A stretch of 64,000 bases of DNA from Azonexus sp. (GCA_017983755.1 JAGOAU010000004.1:62001-126000); one strand, 5' to 3'; counted from the stretch's first letter, positions 30,670 to 40,378 are shown. A program made the numbers and translations. Notes: generated by a model not told the origin, from the letters alone.

Positions 30670-31557
30670 ATGCGTTCCTTGCTCGTCGCCCTGTGCCTGC
30701 TGCTCTTTCCACCGCTCGCCGGGGCCTGGAACGCGGCCGGCCACCGCCTGGCGGCGACCATCGCCTGGCAGCAGTTGTCGCCGGCGACACGGGAGTTCGT
30801 CAGCGCGGCGCTGGCCCGCCATCCCGACCACGCACGCTGGGTCGACAGGGCTCGCAGCAGCGAACCCGCCGCCATCTTCGCCGAAGCTGCGACCTGGCCG
30901 GACGACATTCGCAACGATCCGCGCTTCTTCGACGAAACGCGCGACAAGGCGACCGAACTGCTGCCCGGCTTTCCTGACATGGGACGGCACAAGCGCTGGC
31001 ATTACGTCGATGTCGACAAGCGTGGGCGGGTCGTCGATGGCGAAGCGGACCGCCAGATCGAGCGCCTGAGCCGCCTGTTGCGGTCGACCGGCAAAAAGCA
31101 GCAGATTTCATACGCCCTGCCCTGGCTGCTGCACCTGGTGGCCGACATCCATCAGCCGCTGCATGTCGGCCACCATGACGACGAAGGCGGCAACACCGTC
31201 GAGATCGAAAACCCGTTTAACCGACGCCTGCTCTTCTCCAGCCTTCATCTCTACTGGGACGACCTGCCCGGACCGCCGTGGTTGCGCGGCGCGCGGCTGG
31301 AAAGGAACGCGCAACGCCTGCTCGACGACCACCCGCCGCCAACCCCGGGCACCATCGCCGAGTGGCGGGCAGAAAGCCATGCCCTGCTCGCCAGCGTCTA
31401 TCCGCCCGATGCCGGCAGCCTGTTGCCGATCATCGGCGAGGACTTCAATCGCCAGGCGCACGCCATCGCCAACCGGCGCATCGTCGACGCCGGCTACCGG
31501 CTCGGCTGGCTGCTGGAGGCCGACATCGGCGCCCGCGTTTCACGTGAAACCCCATAG
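30670..31557 (+). CDS. Secreted S1/P1-type nuclease
   Basis: This 295-residue protein has a signal peptide (MRSLLVALCLLLFPPLAGA) and the mature N-terminus WNAAGHRLAA, whose Trp and His are zinc ligands in S1/P1 nucleases. Further ligands are visible in WADD-like WPDDIRN, HKRWHYVDV, LLHLVADIHQPLHVGHHDDEGGN and LHLYWD. It should degrade single-stranded DNA/RNA and remove 3' phosphates in the periplasm or outside. It is divergent from rsmB. A parS-type palindrome encodes its last residues (RVSRETP). Confidence 0.92.
   Translation: MRSLLVALCLLLFPPLAGAWNAAGHRLAATIAWQQLSPATREFVSAALARHPDHARWVDRARSSEPAAIFAEAATWPDDIRNDPRFFDETRDKATELLPGFPDMGRHKRWHYVDVDKRGRVVDGEADRQIERLSRLLRSTGKKQQISYALPWLLHLVADIHQPLHVGHHDDEGGNTVEIENPFNRRLLFSSLHLYWDDLPGPPWLRGARLERNAQRLLDDHPPPTPGTIAEWRAESHALLASVYPPDAGSLLPIIGEDFNRQAHAIANRRIVDAGYRLGWLLEADIGARVSRETP
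31077..31108 (-). repeat. Dispersed repeat, copy inside the S1/P1 nuclease gene
   Basis: On the minus strand it reads AAATCTGCTGCTTTTT then GCCGGTCGACCGCAAC. It encodes LLRSTGKKQQI on the plus strand, in a loop between zinc-ligand motifs. Confidence 0.5.
31537..31550. promoter_or_regulatory. parS-type ParB site at the end of the nuclease gene
   Basis: GTTTCACGTGAAAC is a perfect palindrome and matches the parS core exactly. It overlaps the last codons of the S1/P1 nuclease gene, 17 bases before speD. Confidence 0.8.
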
Positions 31558-31566
31558 AATATCCGC

Positions 31567-31959
31567 ATGAATGGCCTGCACCTGATCGCCGACCTCCACG
31601 ACTGCCGCTGCGCACCGGGTCTTCTGCTCGACGCGTCAAGCCTCGAAACGCTTTGCGTCGGCGCCTGCACACGCCACGGCCTGACCGTCGTCGGTCGCCT
31701 GTTCCACCCCTTCCGCGACACGGCGGGCAACCCGGCCGGCGTTACCGGCACCGTCGTCCTCGCCGAATCGCATCTGGCCGTCCATACCTGGCCGGAAGTC
31801 GGCGGCGTCACGCTCGACGTCTATGTCTGCAATTTCAGCGGCGACAACAGTGCCCGGGCACAGGCATTGTTCGCCGAAGTGATCGCTAACTTCTCGCCAG
31901 CCCGGCTGGAAAAAAAAGAGGTGGCGCGCGGCCACCTCTCTCCGGCTTCCAGCGCCTAG
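31567..31959 (+). CDS. speD: S-adenosylmethionine decarboxylase proenzyme (class 1B)
   Basis: This 130-residue SpeH-type proenzyme has the self-cleavage motif AESHLAVHTWPE; cleavage before Ser68 would create the pyruvoyl group. Decarboxylated SAM feeds aminopropyl transfer for spermidine. The last 15 residues (KKEVARGHLSPASSA) are unusual: they are encoded by an A-run and a perfect hairpin that together form the terminator of the convergent htpX gene. The two stops abut (31959/31960). No spermidine synthase gene is nearby. Confidence 0.93.
   Translation: MNGLHLIADLHDCRCAPGLLLDASSLETLCVGACTRHGLTVVGRLFHPFRDTAGNPAGVTGTVVLAESHLAVHTWPEVGGVTLDVYVCNFSGDNSARAQALFAEVIANFSPARLEKKEVARGHLSPASSA
31910..31939 (-). 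terminator. htpX terminator embedded in the speD coding end
   Basis: AGAGGTGGC (31917-31925) pairs perfectly with GCCACCTCT (31931-31939). On the minus strand the stem is followed by about eight T. It lies 21 bases past the htpX stop, inside speD. Confidence 0.8.
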
Positions 31960-32805
31960 CTAACGCGCCAGCGCCCGCAGGCGGGCGATCCGTTCCTCGG
32001 TCGGCGGGTGGGTCGAGAACAGGCCCCTGATGCCGCCGGCGGACAGCGGATTGAGGATCATCATCTGCGCCGTTTCCGGGTGCGCCTCGGCCGGCCCCAG
32101 CGGAATGCGGCCCTCGGCGTACATCTGGATCTTGCCCAGCGCGTCGGCCAGGGCATTCGGGTCGCCGCTGATTTCGGCGCCGCCGCGGTCGGCCTCGTAT
32201 TCACGGGCGCGCGAGATCGCCATCTGGATCAGGCTGGCCGCCAGCGGCGCCAGCAGGGCGACGGCGATGGTGGCGATCGGATTGGCCGGCCGCCCGTCCC
32301 CGCCGCGCCCGCCGAAGAACATGGCGAAATTGGCAAGCGCCGAGATCGCCCCGGCCATGGTCGCCGAAACGGTTGAAATCAGGATGTCACGATGCGCGAC
32401 GTGCGCCAGTTCGTGCGCCATGACGCCGCGCAGTTCGCTGGCCGAGAGCAGCTGCAGGATGCCGCTCGTCGCCGCCACCGCGGCGTGTTCCGGGTTGCGC
32501 CCGGTCGCGAAGGCGTTCGGCTGCTGCTCGTCGATGATGTAGACGCGCGGCATCGGCAGATTGGCGCGCTGCGCCAGATCGCGCACCATGCCGTAGAACT
32601 GTGGCGCGCTGGTCTCGTCGACTTCCTGGGCGTTGTACATCTTCAACACCATCTTGTCGGAGAACCAGTAGGAAAACACGTTCATCGCGCCGCCGAAAAG
32701 CAGCGCCAGCAGCATCCCCTGCTGCCCGCCGAGCATGCCGCCAACGATGCCGAACAGCGCCATGATGGCCGCCATCAGCATGGCTGTCTTTACCCAGTTG
32801 AACAT
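31960..32805 (-). CDS. htpX: Membrane zinc protease HtpX (M48B)
   Basis: This 281-residue membrane protease has two N-terminal helices, the zinc motif HELAH at 131-135, two further helices around residue 145-200, and the third ligand in [11 protein letters not shown]. It degrades misfolded membrane proteins, overlapping FtsH. It is usually under envelope- or heat-stress control; no obvious site was seen here. It is convergent with speD. Confidence 0.96.
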   Translation of the reverse strand: MFNWVKTAMLMAAIMALFGIVGGMLGGQQGMLLALLFGGAMNVFSYWFSDKMVLKMYNAQEVDETSAPQFYGMVRDLAQRANLPMPRVYIIDEQQPNAFATGRNPEHAAVAATSGILQLLSASELRGVMAHELAHVAHRDILISTVSATMAGAISALANFAMFFGGRGGDGRPANPIATIAVALLAPLAASLIQMAISRAREYEADRGGAEISGDPNALADALGKIQMYAEGRIPLGPAEAHPETAQMMILNPLSAGGIRGLFSTHPPTEERIARLRALAR

Positions 32806-32863
32806 CGTGAAACCTCCTCGCGGCAGTTTGCCTTACCGATAGATATTGGCGCGCAGCCCGATT

Positions 32864-33787
32864 TCAAGCCGGCAGATCGAAACGGTCGCCGGCCTTGAGC
32901 GGATGGCCGGCGAGGAACTCGCGCACCGCCAGGCGCTTGCCGCCCGCCTTTTGCAGTTCGCTCACCGCCAGCGCCCCGCTGCCGCAGGCGACGACGACGC
33001 TGTTGCGGTCGACCTGCAGAATCTGCCCTTTTTCACCGGCACCTTCGACCGGTACCGCCCGCCACAGCTTGACCGTCTGTCCGGCGAATTGCGCCTGCGC
33101 CCCGGGGAAGGGATTGAAGGCACGGATATGGCGATCCAGTTCGGCAGCGCTTTGCGACCAGTCGATCTGCGCCTCGGCCTTGCCGATCTTCTGCGCGTAG
33201 GTGACGCCGTCCAGCGCTTGCGGGGTCGCCGGCAGCGGCAAACCATCCAGCGCCACAACCGCCAGCCGCGCCCCGAGCGCCGCCAGGCGGTCGTGCAGCG
33301 TCGCCGACGTGTCTTCTGGCAGGATGGGGAACGCTTCGCGCAACATTACCGGCCCGGTATCGAGACCAGCTTCCATCTGCATGATGCAGACGCCGGTTTC
33401 CGCGTCGCCGGCGAGCAATGCCCGCTGGATCGGCGCCGCCCCGCGCCAGCGCGGCAGCAGCGAGGCATGGATATTGAGACAGCCAAAGCGCGGCAGGTCG
33501 AGGACCGCCTGCGGCAGGATCAGGCCATAGGCCGCCACCACCATGACCTCGGCCCCGACCGCGGCGACCCTCGCCTGCGCCTCGGCATCCTTGAGGCTGA
33601 GCGGCTGGAAGACCTCTATCCCTTTTTCCAGCGCCAGTTTCTTGACCGGCGACGGTTTCAGGGCCATGCCGCGCCCGGCCGGGCGGTCGGGTTGGGTCAG
33701 CACCAGCGCCACGTCGTGCCCGGCAGCAACGATTGCCTGCAGGGCTAGCGCGGCAAATTCCGGGGTCCCGGCGAAAGCCAGCCTCAC
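32864..33787 (-). CDS. fmt: Methionyl-tRNA formyltransferase
   Basis: This 307-residue protein has the formyl-transferase core ([44 protein letters not shown]; the catalytic Asp in [12 protein letters not shown]) and the C-terminal OB domain. It formylates initiator Met-tRNA with 10-formyl-tetrahydrofolate. The start overlaps the end of def by four bases, the usual def-fmt pair. The core of the dispersed repeat also matches at 33002-33013, in the OB domain (LQVDRNSVV). Confidence 0.97.
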   Translation of the reverse strand: MRLAFAGTPEFAALALQAIVAAGHDVALVLTQPDRPAGRGMALKPSPVKKLALEKGIEVFQPLSLKDAEAQARVAAVGAEVMVVAAYGLILPQAVLDLPRFGCLNIHASLLPRWRGAAPIQRALLAGDAETGVCIMQMEAGLDTGPVMLREAFPILPEDTSATLHDRLAALGARLAVVALDGLPLPATPQALDGVTYAQKIGKAEAQIDWSQSAAELDRHIRAFNPFPGAQAQFAGQTVKLWRAVPVEGAGEKGQILQVDRNSVVVACGSGALAVSELQKAGGKRLAVREFLAGHPLKAGDRFDLPA

Positions 33788-34287
33788 GCCGTGACCCGCG
33801 CCTGCTTGGCCAGCTTGTTCCTGATGCGTGTCTGTTTCAGTTGCGAAAGATGATCGACGAACACCATTCCGTTCAGGTGGTCGAGTTCATGCTGGATGCA
33901 CACCGCCAGCAGGCCTTCGGCGACCAGTGTCCGCGCCTGACCGTCGGCATCCTGATAATGGACGGTAACCCGCTCGGCGCGCTCGACCTTCTCGAAGATG
34001 CCTGGTACCGACAGACAGCCCTCCTCGCCTTCCTGCTGTCCCTGGAAATTCTCCAGGCGCGGGTTGATCAGCGCCAGCAGGTCGTTGCGGTCTTCCGAGA
34101 CATCGATCACGACCACCTGCTTGTGGACGTCCACCTGAGTCGCCGCCAGCCCGATGCCGGGCGCTTCGTACATGGTTTCCGCCATGTCGGCGATCAGGCG
34201 GCGAATGGAATCGTCAATTTTGGTGACAGGCGCCGCAATCTTCTTCAGGCGCGGATCGGGGAAACGCAAAATGGGTAGAAGGGCCAT
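33784..34287 (-). CDS. def: Peptide deformylase
   Basis: This 167-residue enzyme has all three PDF motifs: [18 protein letters not shown] (Cys metal ligand) and QHELDHLNG (His ligands and catalytic Glu). It removes the N-formyl group from nascent proteins. It lies upstream of and overlaps fmt. It is divergent from the LysM gene, with a 143-base shared upstream region in which I see no clear operator. Confidence 0.98.
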   Translation of the reverse strand: MALLPILRFPDPRLKKIAAPVTKIDDSIRRLIADMAETMYEAPGIGLAATQVDVHKQVVVIDVSEDRNDLLALINPRLENFQGQQEGEEGCLSVPGIFEKVERAERVTVHYQDADGQARTLVAEGLLAVCIQHELDHLNGMVFVDHLSQLKQTRIRNKLAKQARVTA

Positions 34288-34430
34288 AGGAAATACCGAA
34301 AAAAGCTTGCTCGCTTAAGTTATTACGTGCAGAATCTAAAGCAATTCCCGAGATATGGAAGCGGATTTGCCTGACATGGATAGGACCATGATGGCAACTC
34401 CGTGTTCCGTCGGCACGTGAGGTTACGACT

Positions 34431-35474
34431 ATGGTCCGCATTATATCCGCGCTCATCCTGGCCGTGACGGCCGTTTGTGCATCGGCCGCCGAGCCCCTTC
34501 AGCTCGTCGACAACCCCCCAGATCGCCACGTCGTGGTCAAGGGCGACACGCTTTGGGGCATTTCCGGCAAGTTCCTCAAGGAGCCTTGGCGCTGGCCGGA
34601 AATCTGGAACATGAACCGTGACCAGATCAAGAACCCGCACCTGATCTACCCCGGCGAAGTCGTTTTCCTCGACCGCTCGGGCAAGAGCCCCCGCCTGCGC
34701 ATCGGCAAGCCGGTCAAGTCCGGCACCGGCGGCACCGTCAAGCTCGAGCCGCAAGTCTATTCGACCGCCGACCGGACTGCCATTTCGAGCATTCCGCCGA
34801 ACATCATCGAGCCCTTCCTGTCGCAGCCCCTGGTAGTCGAACAAGGCCAGCTAGACAGCGCGCCGCGCATGGTCGCCGGCCCCGAATACCGCAACCTGAT
34901 GGGTGCCGGCGACAAGGGCTTTGCCGCCGGCATTACCGATGCCAGCGTGATCAACTGGCACGTCTTCCGCCCGGGCAAACCGCTCAAGGATCCGGAAACC
35001 GGCGACGCCATCGGCTACGAGGCCTTCTTCCTCGGCAACGCCCGTCTGCTCCAGCCGGGAGAACCGGCCGTACTGCAAATCACGGTGGCCAAGGAGGAAA
35101 TCCTCCCGGGCGATCGCCTGGTGCCGGCCCCGCCCACCAATCTCATTGCCTATGTCCCGCACCGGCCCGACCAGCAGGTTGCGGCCAGGGTCATGTCGAT
35201 CTATGGTGGTGTCGATCAGGGCGCCCGCGGTTCGGTTGTCTCGCTGAACCGTGGCCAGAGCGACGGGCTGGAAGTCGGCCACGTTCTTGCCCTGTTCCGC
35301 AACCGCATCGCCGAACGCATCGCCGAGGATGGCAGCGGCCGCGTCTATACCCCGATTCCGGAAGAGCGTTATGCGCTGGTCTTCGTCTTCCGTGTCTTCA
35401 ACCGCGTCTCCTATGCGCTGGTTCTCGACTCTTCGATTCCCGTGACCGTCGGTGATTCGGCAAGGAATCCGTGA
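34431..35474 (+). CDS. LysM domain envelope protein
   Basis: This 347-residue protein has a signal peptide (MVRIISALILAVTAVCASAAEP) and one N-terminal LysM domain (VVKGDTLWGISGKFLKEPWRWPEIWNMNRDQIKNPHLIYPGEVVFL) that binds peptidoglycan. The remaining 260 residues are beta-rich with no catalytic motif that I recognise. In many betaproteobacteria this protein is encoded between def and dprA, as here. The stop overlaps the dprA GTG start. The function is not established. Confidence 0.87.
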   Translation: MVRIISALILAVTAVCASAAEPLQLVDNPPDRHVVVKGDTLWGISGKFLKEPWRWPEIWNMNRDQIKNPHLIYPGEVVFLDRSGKSPRLRIGKPVKSGTGGTVKLEPQVYSTADRTAISSIPPNIIEPFLSQPLVVEQGQLDSAPRMVAGPEYRNLMGAGDKGFAAGITDASVINWHVFRPGKPLKDPETGDAIGYEAFFLGNARLLQPGEPAVLQITVAKEEILPGDRLVPAPPTNLIAYVPHRPDQQVAARVMSIYGGVDQGARGSVVSLNRGQSDGLEVGHVLALFRNRIAERIAEDGSGRVYTPIPEERYALVFVFRVFNRVSYALVLDSSIPVTVGDSARNP

Positions 35475-36550
35475 TCGATAAGGACGGGCTGGCCGCCTGG
35501 TTGCGGCTGACCCTGATCCCCGGCCTTGGCGGCGAGACGCAAAGAAAGCTTCTCGCCGCTTTCGGTTTACCGGAAGCGATTTTCGCCGCCGGACGGCTGG
35601 CCACCCGCGCCGTGGCCGGCGACCGTGCCGATCTCCTGTTCGAATTCGACCCTGCCGAAGGCGTCGACCGCAGCCTCTCCTGGGCCGCGCAACCCGGCCA
35701 GCACATCGTCACCCTGGCCGATGCCGACTACCCGCAGGCCTTGCTGGAGATCGCCGATCCACCGTGTCTGCTTTACGTGCGCGGCAATCCGGCACTGCTG
35801 CGCAGACGCGGGCTGGCCATGGTCGGCAGCCGCAACGCAACCCCTCAGGGCATGCAAACGGCAGAAAGTTTTGCCAGAACCCTGGCCGGCAAGGGCCTTG
35901 CCATCATCAGCGGCCTGGCGCTCGGCATCGATGCGGCGTCCCATCGCGGCGCCCTGGCCGCCGGCGGCGAGACCATCGCCGTCATTGGCACCGGTGCCGA
36001 CCGCCTGTACCCGGCCCGCAACCGCGAACTGGCCCTGGCCATTGCCGAACGCGGCGCCATCGTTTCCGAATTTCCCCTCGGCACGCCAGCCATCGCCGCC
36101 AATTTTCCGCGCCGTAACCGCATCATTTCCGGCCTGTCGCGCGGCGTGCTGGTCGTCGAAGCGGCGCCGGAAAGCGGCTCGCTGATCACCGCGCGGCTGG
36201 CCGCCGAGCAGGGCCGCGAGGTGTTCGCCATTCCCGGTTCGATTCATTCACCGGTCGCCCGCGGCTGCCACAAGTTGATCAAGCAGGGTGCCAAACTGGT
36301 CGAGACGGCCCAGGACATTCTCGAAGAGTTCGGGAATTACCGGGAATCGACGGAGGTCGAACCAGCCGAGATTCCCGGCGGCGACGAAAACGCCGTGCTC
36401 GCTGCGCTCGGCCACGATCCCTGCTGCCTCGACGACCTCGCCGAGCGTACCGGACTGGCCGCCGACCAGCTGCTGACCGAACTGCTGACGCTGGAGCTGG
36501 TTGGCCAGGTCGCCACCCTGCCCGGCAACCGCTACCAGCGCCTCGCCTGA
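35471..36550 (+). CDS. dprA: DNA-processing protein DprA (Smf)
   Basis: This 359-residue protein has a helical N-terminal domain, a Rossmann domain (MVGSRNATPQGMQTAESFAR; ISGLALGIDAASHRGALAAGG; PRRNRIISGLSRGVLVVEA) and a C-terminal winged-helix-like DML1 domain. DprA protects incoming single-stranded DNA and loads RecA during transformation. The start is a GTG overlapping the LysM gene stop. With comM it shows that at least part of a natural transformation apparatus is encoded; no uptake genes lie in the window. Confidence 0.94.
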   Translation: MIDKDGLAAWLRLTLIPGLGGETQRKLLAAFGLPEAIFAAGRLATRAVAGDRADLLFEFDPAEGVDRSLSWAAQPGQHIVTLADADYPQALLEIADPPCLLYVRGNPALLRRRGLAMVGSRNATPQGMQTAESFARTLAGKGLAIISGLALGIDAASHRGALAAGGETIAVIGTGADRLYPARNRELALAIAERGAIVSEFPLGTPAIAANFPRRNRIISGLSRGVLVVEAAPESGSLITARLAAEQGREVFAIPGSIHSPVARGCHKLIKQGAKLVETAQDILEEFGNYRESTEVEPAEIPGGDENAVLAALGHDPCCLDDLAERTGLAADQLLTELLTLELVGQVATLPGNRYQRLA

Positions 36551-36568
36551 GCCCCCCATATATGTAGA

Positions 36569-36610
36569 CGGCTTGCCAAGCCGCGCGCCGGGCACTTATC
36601 ATGCCCCGGC
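36569..36610. terminator. Two small stem-loops between dprA and topB
   Basis: CGGCTT/AAGCCG (36569-36583) and GCCGGGCA/TGCCCCGGC (36587-36610, one bulged base) lie between the dprA stop and the topB start. Neither has a T-run, so termination is uncertain. Confidence 0.35.
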
Positions 36611-36628
36611 ATCCAACCGACAGAACCC

Positions 36629-39154
36629 ATGACAAAAAAGCTGATCATTGCCGAAAAACCCTCCGTCGCCGCCGACATCGCCAAGGCGCTGGGGGGCTTT
36701 ACCAAGCACGACGACTACTACGAAAGCGAGTCGCACGTGCTTTCCTCGGCCATCGGCCACCTGCTGGAACTGTCCTGCCCCGAAGAATTCGAGGTCAAGC
36801 GCGGCAAATGGTCCTTCGCCCATCTGCCGGTGATCCCGCCGCATTTTGCGCTGTCGCCGATCGAGAAGACCGAGTCGCGCCTGAAGCTGCTCAACAAGCT
36901 GATCAAGCGCAAGGACGTCGAAGGCCTGATCAATGCCTGCGACGCCGGGCGCGAGGGTGAACTGATCTTCAACTACATCGCCCAGCACTCCAAAACCACC
37001 AAGCCGGTGCAACGTCTGTGGCTGCAATCGATGACCCAGGGCGCCATCCGCGACGGCTTCGCCCGCCTGCGCCACGGCAACGACATGCAGGGCCTCGGCG
37101 ACGCCGCCGTCTGCCGTTCCGAATCCGACTGGCTGGTCGGCATCAACGGCACGCGGGCAATGACCGCCTTCAACTCGAAGACCGGCGGCTTCCACCTGAC
37201 CACCGTCGGCCGCGTGCAGACGCCGACGCTGGCCATCGTCGTCGAGCGCGAAAGGAAGATCCGCGAATTCAAGCCGCGCGCCTACTGGGAAGTCGAGGCC
37301 GAGTTCGCCGCCCGGGCCGGCAACTATACCGGCAAGTGGTTCGACGAAGGCTACAAGGGTAAGGAAGAAGACGAACACGCCCGCGCCGACCGCCTGTGGG
37401 AACAGAACAAGGCCGATGCCATCCGTGTCGCCACCCTCGGCAAGCCCGGCATCGTTACCGAAGAAGCCAAGCCCGAAACCCGTCTCTCGCCGCTGCTTTT
37501 CGACCTGACCAGCCTGCAGCGCGAAGCCAATGCCCGCTTCGGCTTCTCGGCCAAGACCACGCTGTCGCTGGCACAGGCGCTCTATGAAAAGCACAAGGTG
37601 CTCACCTACCCGCGGACCGACTCGCGCTGCCTGCCGGAAGACTACCTGGCCACGGTCAAGGAAACCATGCGCGTACTGACCGGCGAAGGTGCCGGCAAGG
37701 GTCATGACGAGGTGCTGCTCGCCCGCTATTCGCCCTTCGCCCACCAGATACTGGCGCGCAACTGGGTGCTGCCGAACAAGCGCATTTTCAACAACGCCAA
37801 GATCAGCGACCACTTCGCCATCATCCCGACGCCGCAGGCGCCCAAGCACCTGAACGAACTGGAACAGAAACTCTACGACTTCGTCGTCAAGCGCTTCCTC
37901 TCGGTCTTCTTCCCGGCTGCCGAATACCTGGTCACCACCCGCATCACCCGCGTCGAAGGCCATCCCTTCAAGACCGAAGGCAAGGTGCTGGTCAATCCTG
38001 GCTGGCTCACCGTGCACGGCAAGGAAGGCCAGGAAGGCAGCGAAGGCAACCTGGTTGCGGTCGACGCCGGCGAAAAGGTCAAAACCGAGGAAGTCAGCGT
38101 CAAGGCCAACGAGACCAAGCCACCACCGCGCTACTCGGAAGCGACCCTGCTCAGCGCCATGGAAGGCGCCGGCAAGATGGTCGACGACGAGGAACTCAAG
38201 GCGGCGATGGCCGGCCGCGGCCTCGGCACGCCGGCGACGCGCGCCCAGATTATCGAGAACCTGATCGGCGAACAGTACATGCACCGCGAAGGCCGCGAGT
38301 TGATCCCAACCGCCAAGGCGTTCTCGTTGATGACGCTGCTCAACGGCCTCGGCGTCACCGAACTGACCCAGCCGGAACTGACCGGCGAGTGGGAATGGAA
38401 GCTCGGCCGCATAGAGAAAGGCGAATTCACCCGCGCCGAATTCATGCGCGAAATCGCGGAAATGACCCGCCACATCGTCGAGCGCGCCAAGACCTTCGAC
38501 AGCGACACCATTCCCGGCGATTTCGGCGTGTTGACCGCGCCGTGCCCGCGCTGCGGCGGCCAGATTCGCGAAACGTACAAGAAATTCCAGTGCGGCGGCT
38601 GCAACTATTCGCTGTGGAAGATCGTCGCCGGGCGCCAGTTCGAGCCGGCCGAAATCAACACCCTGATTACCGAAAAGCAGATTGGCCCGCTGACCGGGTT
38701 TCGCAACAAGATGGGCCGTACTTTCGCCGCCGCCATCAAGCTGAACGACAACATGGAGCCGGAATTCGATTTCGGCCAGGACAAGACGGGTGACGAGGCC
38801 AATGCCGAACCGGTCGACTTCTCCGGCCAGCAAAGCCTCGGCAAGTGTCCGAAATGTGCTGCCGGCGTCTACGATCTCGGCACCTCCTACGTTTGCGAGA
38901 AATCCGTCGGTCCGGCCAAAACCTGCGATTTCCGTTCCGGCAAGATCATCCTTCAGCAGCCGATCGATGCGGCCCAGATGCAGAAGCTGCTGGCCGACGG
39001 CAAGACCGATCTGCTGAAGGAATTCGTTTCCAACCGCACCCGCCGCAAGTTCTCGGCCTATCTGGTGGCCAAGGACGGCAAGGTCGGTTTCGAATTCGAG
39101 AAGAAGGCAGCGGCCAAGAAGCCGGCCGCCGCCAAGAAAAAGGCCGAAGCCTGA
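36629..39154 (+). CDS. topB: DNA topoisomerase III (type IA)
   Basis: This 841-residue protein has an N-terminal TOPRIM domain (LIIAEKPSVAADIAKALGG; ACDAGREGELIF) and a topoisomerase IA core with the active-site Tyr in LTYPRTDSRCLPEDY. Two C-terminal zinc-type modules are visible (CPRCGGQIRETYKKFQCGGC; CPKCAAGVYDLGTSYVCEKS). A Lys/Ala-rich tail (KKPAAAKKKAEA) ends it. It decatenates and relaxes DNA with a single-strand break. The bacterial TopB with added zinc modules and a basic tail is common in betaproteobacteria. A dispersed-repeat copy is embedded at about residues 475-486. Confidence 0.95.
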   Translation: MTKKLIIAEKPSVAADIAKALGGFTKHDDYYESESHVLSSAIGHLLELSCPEEFEVKRGKWSFAHLPVIPPHFALSPIEKTESRLKLLNKLIKRKDVEGLINACDAGREGELIFNYIAQHSKTTKPVQRLWLQSMTQGAIRDGFARLRHGNDMQGLGDAAVCRSESDWLVGINGTRAMTAFNSKTGGFHLTTVGRVQTPTLAIVVERERKIREFKPRAYWEVEAEFAARAGNYTGKWFDEGYKGKEEDEHARADRLWEQNKADAIRVATLGKPGIVTEEAKPETRLSPLLFDLTSLQREANARFGFSAKTTLSLAQALYEKHKVLTYPRTDSRCLPEDYLATVKETMRVLTGEGAGKGHDEVLLARYSPFAHQILARNWVLPNKRIFNNAKISDHFAIIPTPQAPKHLNELEQKLYDFVVKRFLSVFFPAAEYLVTTRITRVEGHPFKTEGKVLVNPGWLTVHGKEGQEGSEGNLVAVDAGEKVKTEEVSVKANETKPPPRYSEATLLSAMEGAGKMVDDEELKAAMAGRGLGTPATRAQIIENLIGEQYMHREGRELIPTAKAFSLMTLLNGLGVTELTQPELTGEWEWKLGRIEKGEFTRAEFMREIAEMTRHIVERAKTFDSDTIPGDFGVLTAPCPRCGGQIRETYKKFQCGGCNYSLWKIVAGRQFEPAEINTLITEKQIGPLTGFRNKMGRTFAAAIKLNDNMEPEFDFGQDKTGDEANAEPVDFSGQQSLGKCPKCAAGVYDLGTSYVCEKSVGPAKTCDFRSGKIILQQPIDAAQMQKLLADGKTDLLKEFVSNRTRRKFSAYLVAKDGKVGFEFEKKAAAKKPAAAKKKAEA
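38053..38086 (-). repeat. Dispersed 34-bp repeat, full copy inside topB
   Basis: On the minus strand it reads GGTTTTGACCTTTTCGCC then GGCGTCGACCGCAACC. On the plus strand it encodes LVAVDAGEKVKTE of topoisomerase III. Confidence 0.6.
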
Positions 39155-39205
39155 TCGTCGTCGCAACGAAGCAACAAAGCATCACTAATTCCAGGGAGAA
39201 GATCG

Positions 39206-40348
39206 ATGTCGTTGAAAACGAGCATCCGCCGCCTGTTCGCTGTCGCCGCACTGGCCGCAAGCACACTGGCCACCGCCGAGACCGGGGTTACCGACGGCTC
39301 CATCGTGATCGGCCAGTCGGTTCCGCTGAGCGGTCCGGCCCAGGAACTGGGCATCGAGATGCAACTCGGCGCCAAGCTTTATTTCGATCACATCAACGCC
39401 CAAGGCGGGGTCAACGGGCGCAAGATCAAGCTGCTCACCCTCGACGACGGCTATGAGCCGGACCGTGCAACGGCCAACACCAGGCAACTGATCGACAAGG
39501 ATGACGTCTTCTCCCTCTTCGGCTACGTCGGCACGCCGACCAGCCTGGCCGCGCTGAAGGTATCCAACCCGGCGGGCGTTCCCTTCATCGGCGCCTTCAC
39601 CGGCGCCGAGGCGCTGCGCATGCCGTTCAACCGGCTGATCTTCAACATCCGCGCCAGCTATGGCGACGAAACGGAGAAAATCGTCGAGCAATTCACCTCG
39701 CTCAACGTCAAGCGCATCGCCGTTTTCTACCAGAACGACGCCTATGGCAACGCCGGCCTGAGCGGTGTCGAAAAGGCGATGGCCAAGCGCGACCTGAAGC
39801 TGGTCGCCACCGCCACCGTCGAGCGCAATTCGAGCGACGTCGCTGCCGCCGTCAAGACCCTGATCGCCGCCAAACCCGACATGGTGGTCATGGTCACCAC
39901 CTACAAGTCGACCGCTGCCTTCATCAACGCCATGCGCGCCGCCGGCAGCGCCGCCCAGTTCTACACCGTTTCCTTCGTCGGCAGCCGGGCACTGGCCAAC
40001 GAACTCGGTGCCGCCGGCGCCGGTGTCGGCATTTCCCAGGTCGTACCCTTCCCTTGGTCACGCACCGTACCCGTCGTCCGCGACTACCAGAAGCTGCTGG
40101 CCGCCTCCGGCAGCGGCCGCGACGTCTCGTTCACCAGCCTCGAAGGTTACATCGCCGCCCGGGTATTCGTCGAAGGACTGCGCCGCGCCGGCAAGGAACT
40201 GACTCGCGACAAGTTCATCTCGGCCATGGAAAACCTGCGTAACTTCGATGCCGGCGGCTTCGCCGTCAATTTCACGCCAGGCAACCATAACGGATCGAAC
40301 TTCGTCGAACTGACCATCATCCGCAAGGACGGCAGCTTCATGCACTGA
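39206..40348 (+). CDS. Periplasmic ABC-type amino-acid/amide binding protein
   Basis: This 380-residue protein has a signal peptide (MSLKTSIRRLFAVAALAASTLATAE) and a type I periplasmic-binding fold of the branched-chain amino acid/amide group (IVIGQSVPLSGPAQELGIEMQLGAKLYFDHINAQGGVNGRKI). A ribosome site (CAGGGAGA) precedes the ATG. No permease or ATPase genes lie nearby, so it is an orphan; it may serve a distant transporter or a sensor. The ligand is unknown. A parS-type palindrome lies 15 bases after its stop. Confidence 0.88.
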   Translation: MSLKTSIRRLFAVAALAASTLATAETGVTDGSIVIGQSVPLSGPAQELGIEMQLGAKLYFDHINAQGGVNGRKIKLLTLDDGYEPDRATANTRQLIDKDDVFSLFGYVGTPTSLAALKVSNPAGVPFIGAFTGAEALRMPFNRLIFNIRASYGDETEKIVEQFTSLNVKRIAVFYQNDAYGNAGLSGVEKAMAKRDLKLVATATVERNSSDVAAAVKTLIAAKPDMVVMVTTYKSTAAFINAMRAAGSAAQFYTVSFVGSRALANELGAAGAGVGISQVVPFPWSRTVPVVRDYQKLLAASGSGRDVSFTSLEGYIAARVFVEGLRRAGKELTRDKFISAMENLRNFDAGGFAVNFTPGNHNGSNFVELTIIRKDGSFMH

Positions 40349-40363
40349 ACCCAGGTGCGCCGG

Positions 40364-40377
40364 GTTTCACGTGAAAC
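40364..40377. promoter_or_regulatory. parS-type ParB site, intergenic
   Basis: GTTTCACGTGAAAC, a perfect palindrome, lies in the 30-base gap between the convergent binding-protein and oxyR genes. Confidence 0.8.
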
Positions 40378-40378
40378 C

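Noticed and set aside
33002-33013. Exact repeat core in fmt
   Set aside because: The left half fits only partly (GAAAAAGGGCAGATTCTG) and the residues fit the normal OB-domain pattern; not listed as a separate copy.
36599-39166. 855-codon open frame opposite topB, and similar ones opposite ybiT (42796-44367), gyrB (49938-52175), metH (10058-11608), comM (5023-6804), amtB (1875-3548) and priA (19302-21077)
   Set aside because: They lie fully opposite genes with clear families, and their composition (Arg/Gly/Ala/Glu/His-rich, no domains) is what a high-GC antisense frame produces.
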